Source: Bradyrhizobium centrolobii (GTDB taxonomy: Bacteria; Pseudomonadota; Alphaproteobacteria; Rhizobiales; Xanthobacteraceae). From it: a stretch of 64,000 bases of DNA. The notes beneath the pieces were generated by a model that saw nothing but the letters and a program-made list of their open reading frames with translations, did no database searches and had not been told where the DNA came from. This document shows, piece by piece, positions 62,110-64,000 of this stretch; the stretch's first letter is position 1, and each line of letters starts with the position of its first letter. The DNA lies in contig NZ_LUUB01000034.1 of assembly GCF_001641635.1 (NCBI RefSeq), forward strand, positions 83,305-147,304. Direction: 5' to 3'. The translations under genes were made by a program, and so were the position numbers.

Positions 62110-62622
62110 CTACGTCGCCGATGCCGCAGCCGGGTGGAACACCAGCCCGAAACCGTCGATGCAATAGCGCAGTCCCGTCGGCTTCGGACCATCGTCGAAG
62201 ACGTGGCCGAGATGACCCCCGCAGCGGCGGCAATGCACCTCGGTGCGGACCATGCCGTAGGTCCGATCCTCGGTCTTGCCGACATTGCCCTCGATCGGCT
62301 GGTAGAAGCTCGGCCATCCCGTACCGCTCTCGAACTTGGTGTCAGAAGAGAACAGCGGCAGGTCACAGCCGGCGCAGGCGAAGACGCCCTTGCGGTGCTC
62401 CTTGAGCAGCGGGCTGGAGCCGGGCCGCTCGGTGCCGTGGTTGCGCAGGATCTCGTATTGCTGCGGCGTGAGCTGGGCGCGCCACTCGGCCTCCGTCTTC
62501 TCGATCTCGAACTTTTCCGCGGCCTTCTCGCCCGCCTCGGCAGGCGATCCTGTCAGCCAACGGAAGGCCGAAAGTCCGAACAGGCCGGCGACAGTCGTCA
62601 ACAGGATGCGGCGGTCAAACAT
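62110..62622 (-). CDS. msrB: Methionine-R-sulfoxide reductase MsrB, exported
   Basis: A 170-aa protein that reduces methionine-R-sulfoxide in proteins. The N-terminal [19 protein letters not shown] is a Tat-type (RR) signal, so it probably acts outside the cytoplasm. Zinc cysteines are 83/86 (FACAGC) and 131/134 (HCRRC). The catalytic Cys154 lies in [14 protein letters not shown], where the usual RYCINSxSL is altered after the cysteine. Core motifs [14 protein letters not shown] and [20 protein letters not shown] are intact. Confidence 0.93.
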   Translation of the reverse strand: MFDRRILLTTVAGLFGLSAFRWLTGSPAEAGEKAAEKFEIEKTEAEWRAQLTPQQYEILRNHGTERPGSSPLLKEHRKGVFACAGCDLPLFSSDTKFESGTGWPSFYQPIEGNVGKTEDRTYGMVRTEVHCRRCGGHLGHVFDDGPKPTGLRYCIDGFGLVFHPAAASAT

Positions 62623-62709
62623 CTAATTCTCCGTGCGCGGGGAGTCCACGCCCTGAGATACGGGCTCTAACGGCCGACGTTACACTGTCAGGCGGAGATT
62701 TTTCTCAAC

Positions 62710-64000
62710 TTATTGCGAAACGGGTTCCTCTTCCCCTGCTCCGGCCGCTACCGGAGCCCGTTCCGGCGGCGCGACAGGCCACGCTGGCCGCGGACGGTCG
62801 GGGGACGGACGGCGCGGACCGGTACCGGCGGCCCGGTTGGCCTCGGCGAGCCGCGCCTCCCGATCGCGCTCCTTGACCCGCGCCCGCTCGCGATAGCGGG
62901 CCAGCGAGCCTGCCGCGGCGGAACTCGCCCTGCTCCAGATCCCGACCAGCTGGCCTGCAACCCGCCCGGTGGCGCCTCCTGCCCACACCAGTTCGAACGG
63001 CGAGAACAGCCGCCAGCGCTCGTCGCCCCACAGAATGCTGCGCGCGATCAATTGCCCGGCCATGGCCGACGTGTTCATGCCCTGACGGCCAAAGCCGCTC
63101 GCCACCCACAGGCCTTTGCGCAACTGGCCGATCTGCGGCATGCCGTGCACGGTCTGGCCGGTGGCGCCGCCGAACATGTCGGCGATTTCGACATTGCCGA
63201 GCTCGGGGAAGATCGTCCGGATCCGCCTCCTGACGACGCCGGCGAAACGCTGCGGGCGCGCGGCCCAGGTGGTTTCCGGGCTCTCCCACATCAGCCGGTC
63301 GCCGTCGACGATCCGAAAATGGTCGACGCCGTCGGAATCCATCACCGATCCCTTGAAGGCGATGATCTCATGGACGCGTTCGCCGAGCGGCGCGGTGACG
63401 CCGGCATAGCGCCAGACCGGCAGCAGCGTCTCCCACAGGCGCTTCAAGGGCGCGCCGAGATGGACGTTCCCGGCAAGCACGATGTGGGTGGCACGCAGCC
63501 GCGCCGAGGGCGTGACGATGCGCTTGCGGATGCCGGAATGATCGATGCTGACGACCGGCGTATCCTCGAAGATGCGCGCACCCGCCCGCCGTGCCAGCGC
63601 CGCAAGGCCATGCACATATTTGCGGCCGTCGAGCTGGAACCCTTTGGGATAGTAGACGCCGTGGAAGTAACGATTTGTATTGAGCACGTTGCGGACGCGA
63701 TCGACCTGCCAGCCTTCGGCCTCGGTATCGAAATCCTCATTGAGCATCTGCAACCGGCTGATCAGCCGGTCGCCGGCATCGACGTTGGAGACCTCCAGCA
63801 CGCCGTCGCGGAGGCCAATGCCCGGCATGTTCTCCTCGGTGGCGTTGGCGCGGACGAACTCGGCCCCCTCGTTCGATAGTGTCCACAATTCACGGGCGTC
63901 CTCGAGGCCAATGCGTTCGATCAGGTCGGCAAGCGGCAGCGCGAAACCCGGCATCACGGTGCCGAGCTGGTTGCCCGAGGCATTCCAGCCGATATGGCGG
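62710..64000 (-). CDS. FAD-dependent oxidoreductase (DAO family), N-terminus cut by window edge
   Basis: At least 430 residues of a D-amino-acid-oxidase-fold flavoenzyme related to PuuB-type amine oxidoreductases. The visible part begins within RHIGWNASGNQLGTVMPGF; the FAD-binding N-terminus is outside the window. The C-terminal FAD motif GLWVASGFGRQGMNTSAMAGQLIA is clear, and VTAPLGERVHEIIAFKGSV and RLMWESPETTWAARPQRF are family stretches. A Pro/Arg/Ala-rich tail of about 80 residues ends the protein. The substrate is likely an amine or amino acid. Confidence 0.88.
   Translation of the reverse strand, partial: RHIGWNASGNQLGTVMPGFALPLADLIERIGLEDARELWTLSNEGAEFVRANATEENMPGIGLRDGVLEVSNVDAGDRLISRLQMLNEDFDTEAEGWQVDRVRNVLNTNRYFHGVYYPKGFQLDGRKYVHGLAALARRAGARIFEDTPVVSIDHSGIRKRIVTPSARLRATHIVLAGNVHLGAPLKRLWETLLPVWRYAGVTAPLGERVHEIIAFKGSVMDSDGVDHFRIVDGDRLMWESPETTWAARPQRFAGVVRRRIRTIFPELGNVEIADMFGGATGQTVHGMPQIGQLRKGLWVASGFGRQGMNTSAMAGQLIARSILWGDERWRLFSPFELVWAGGATGRVAGQLVGIWSRASSAAAGSLARYRERARVKERDREARLAEANRAAGTGPRRPSPDRPRPAWPVAPPERAPVAAGAGEEEPVSQ

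Noticed and set aside
62713..63879. 388-codon forward frame opposite the FAD oxidoreductase
   Set aside because: Antisense shadow; the opposite strand carries the flavoenzyme motif GLWVASGFGRQG.

Overview
The window looks like a chromosomal segment of a Bradyrhizobium-type alphaproteobacterium. The signs are high GC, Caulobacter-type flagellar genes (fliX, flaF, flbT, a CheL/FlgJ rod protein, an FlbY-like protein, cckA beside flhB), a cysteine-poor DksA, and intergenic palindromes containing 'gcgaagcaatccag' of the kind I associate with Bradyrhizobium. The flagellar set fits a subpolar (Caulobacter-like) flagellum. No rRNA, tRNA, CRISPR array or insertion sequence was seen.

Layout. 1-10.3 kb is metabolic: class I fumarase (cut by the left edge), a small secreted protein, a membrane methyltransferase, a GST, a SsuABC/TauABC-type ABC transporter with a Crp/Fnr regulator and an AtzF-like amidase, and a Tim44-like membrane protein. 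10.8-19.2 kb holds cckA and flagellar export and rod genes (flhB, fliR, fliQ, fliE, flgC, flgB; divergent fliO-fliP). 19.4-30.2 kb is an accessory stretch: a 1.25-kaa secreted TPR protein, then a TPR/FecR pair divergent from a 1121-aa VCBS/RTX-type secreted adhesin. 30.2-37.1 kb is flagellar again: motE-like, a DUF6468-type gene, fliM, fliL, and divergent flgF-flgG-flgA-flgH. 37.2-42 kb is non-flagellar apart from dksA and includes two HxlR regulators, each divergent from a NAD(P)-binding protein. 42.1-62 kb carries fliX, flgI-flgJ-flbY, a FlaG-like gene, flaF, two flagellins, flbT, an unusual four-gene operon (glycosyltransferase, PLP enzyme, ATP-grasp ligase, group II decarboxylase), then flgL, flgK and flgE. 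The right end has msrB and an FAD oxidoreductase cut by the edge.

Regulation can be read from the DNA. Exact TTAA-N7-TTAA CtrA-type boxes lie upstream of flgB, a flagellin gene (three, phased), flbT, the giant TPR gene (two near-identical) and the four-gene operon. Near matches precede fliX, fliL and flaF. Several share an extended core, CGTTAACCAT. Sigma-54-type -24/-12 elements (GG-N10-GC) lie upstream of flgF, flgI and flgE. cckA, the kinase at the top of the CtrA pathway, lies at the end of the flgB-to-flhB gene run. A CckA-CtrA early tier followed by a sigma-54 rod/hook tier is therefore the simplest reading.

The best candidates for something undescribed are the four-gene operon with its own CtrA box inside the flagellar locus, and the giant TPR protein with paired CtrA boxes. 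Also notable are an about 80-residue module shared by the hook protein FlgE and the junction protein FlgL, and the cysteine-bearing VCBS adhesin with tandem CCCCCA palindromes upstream.
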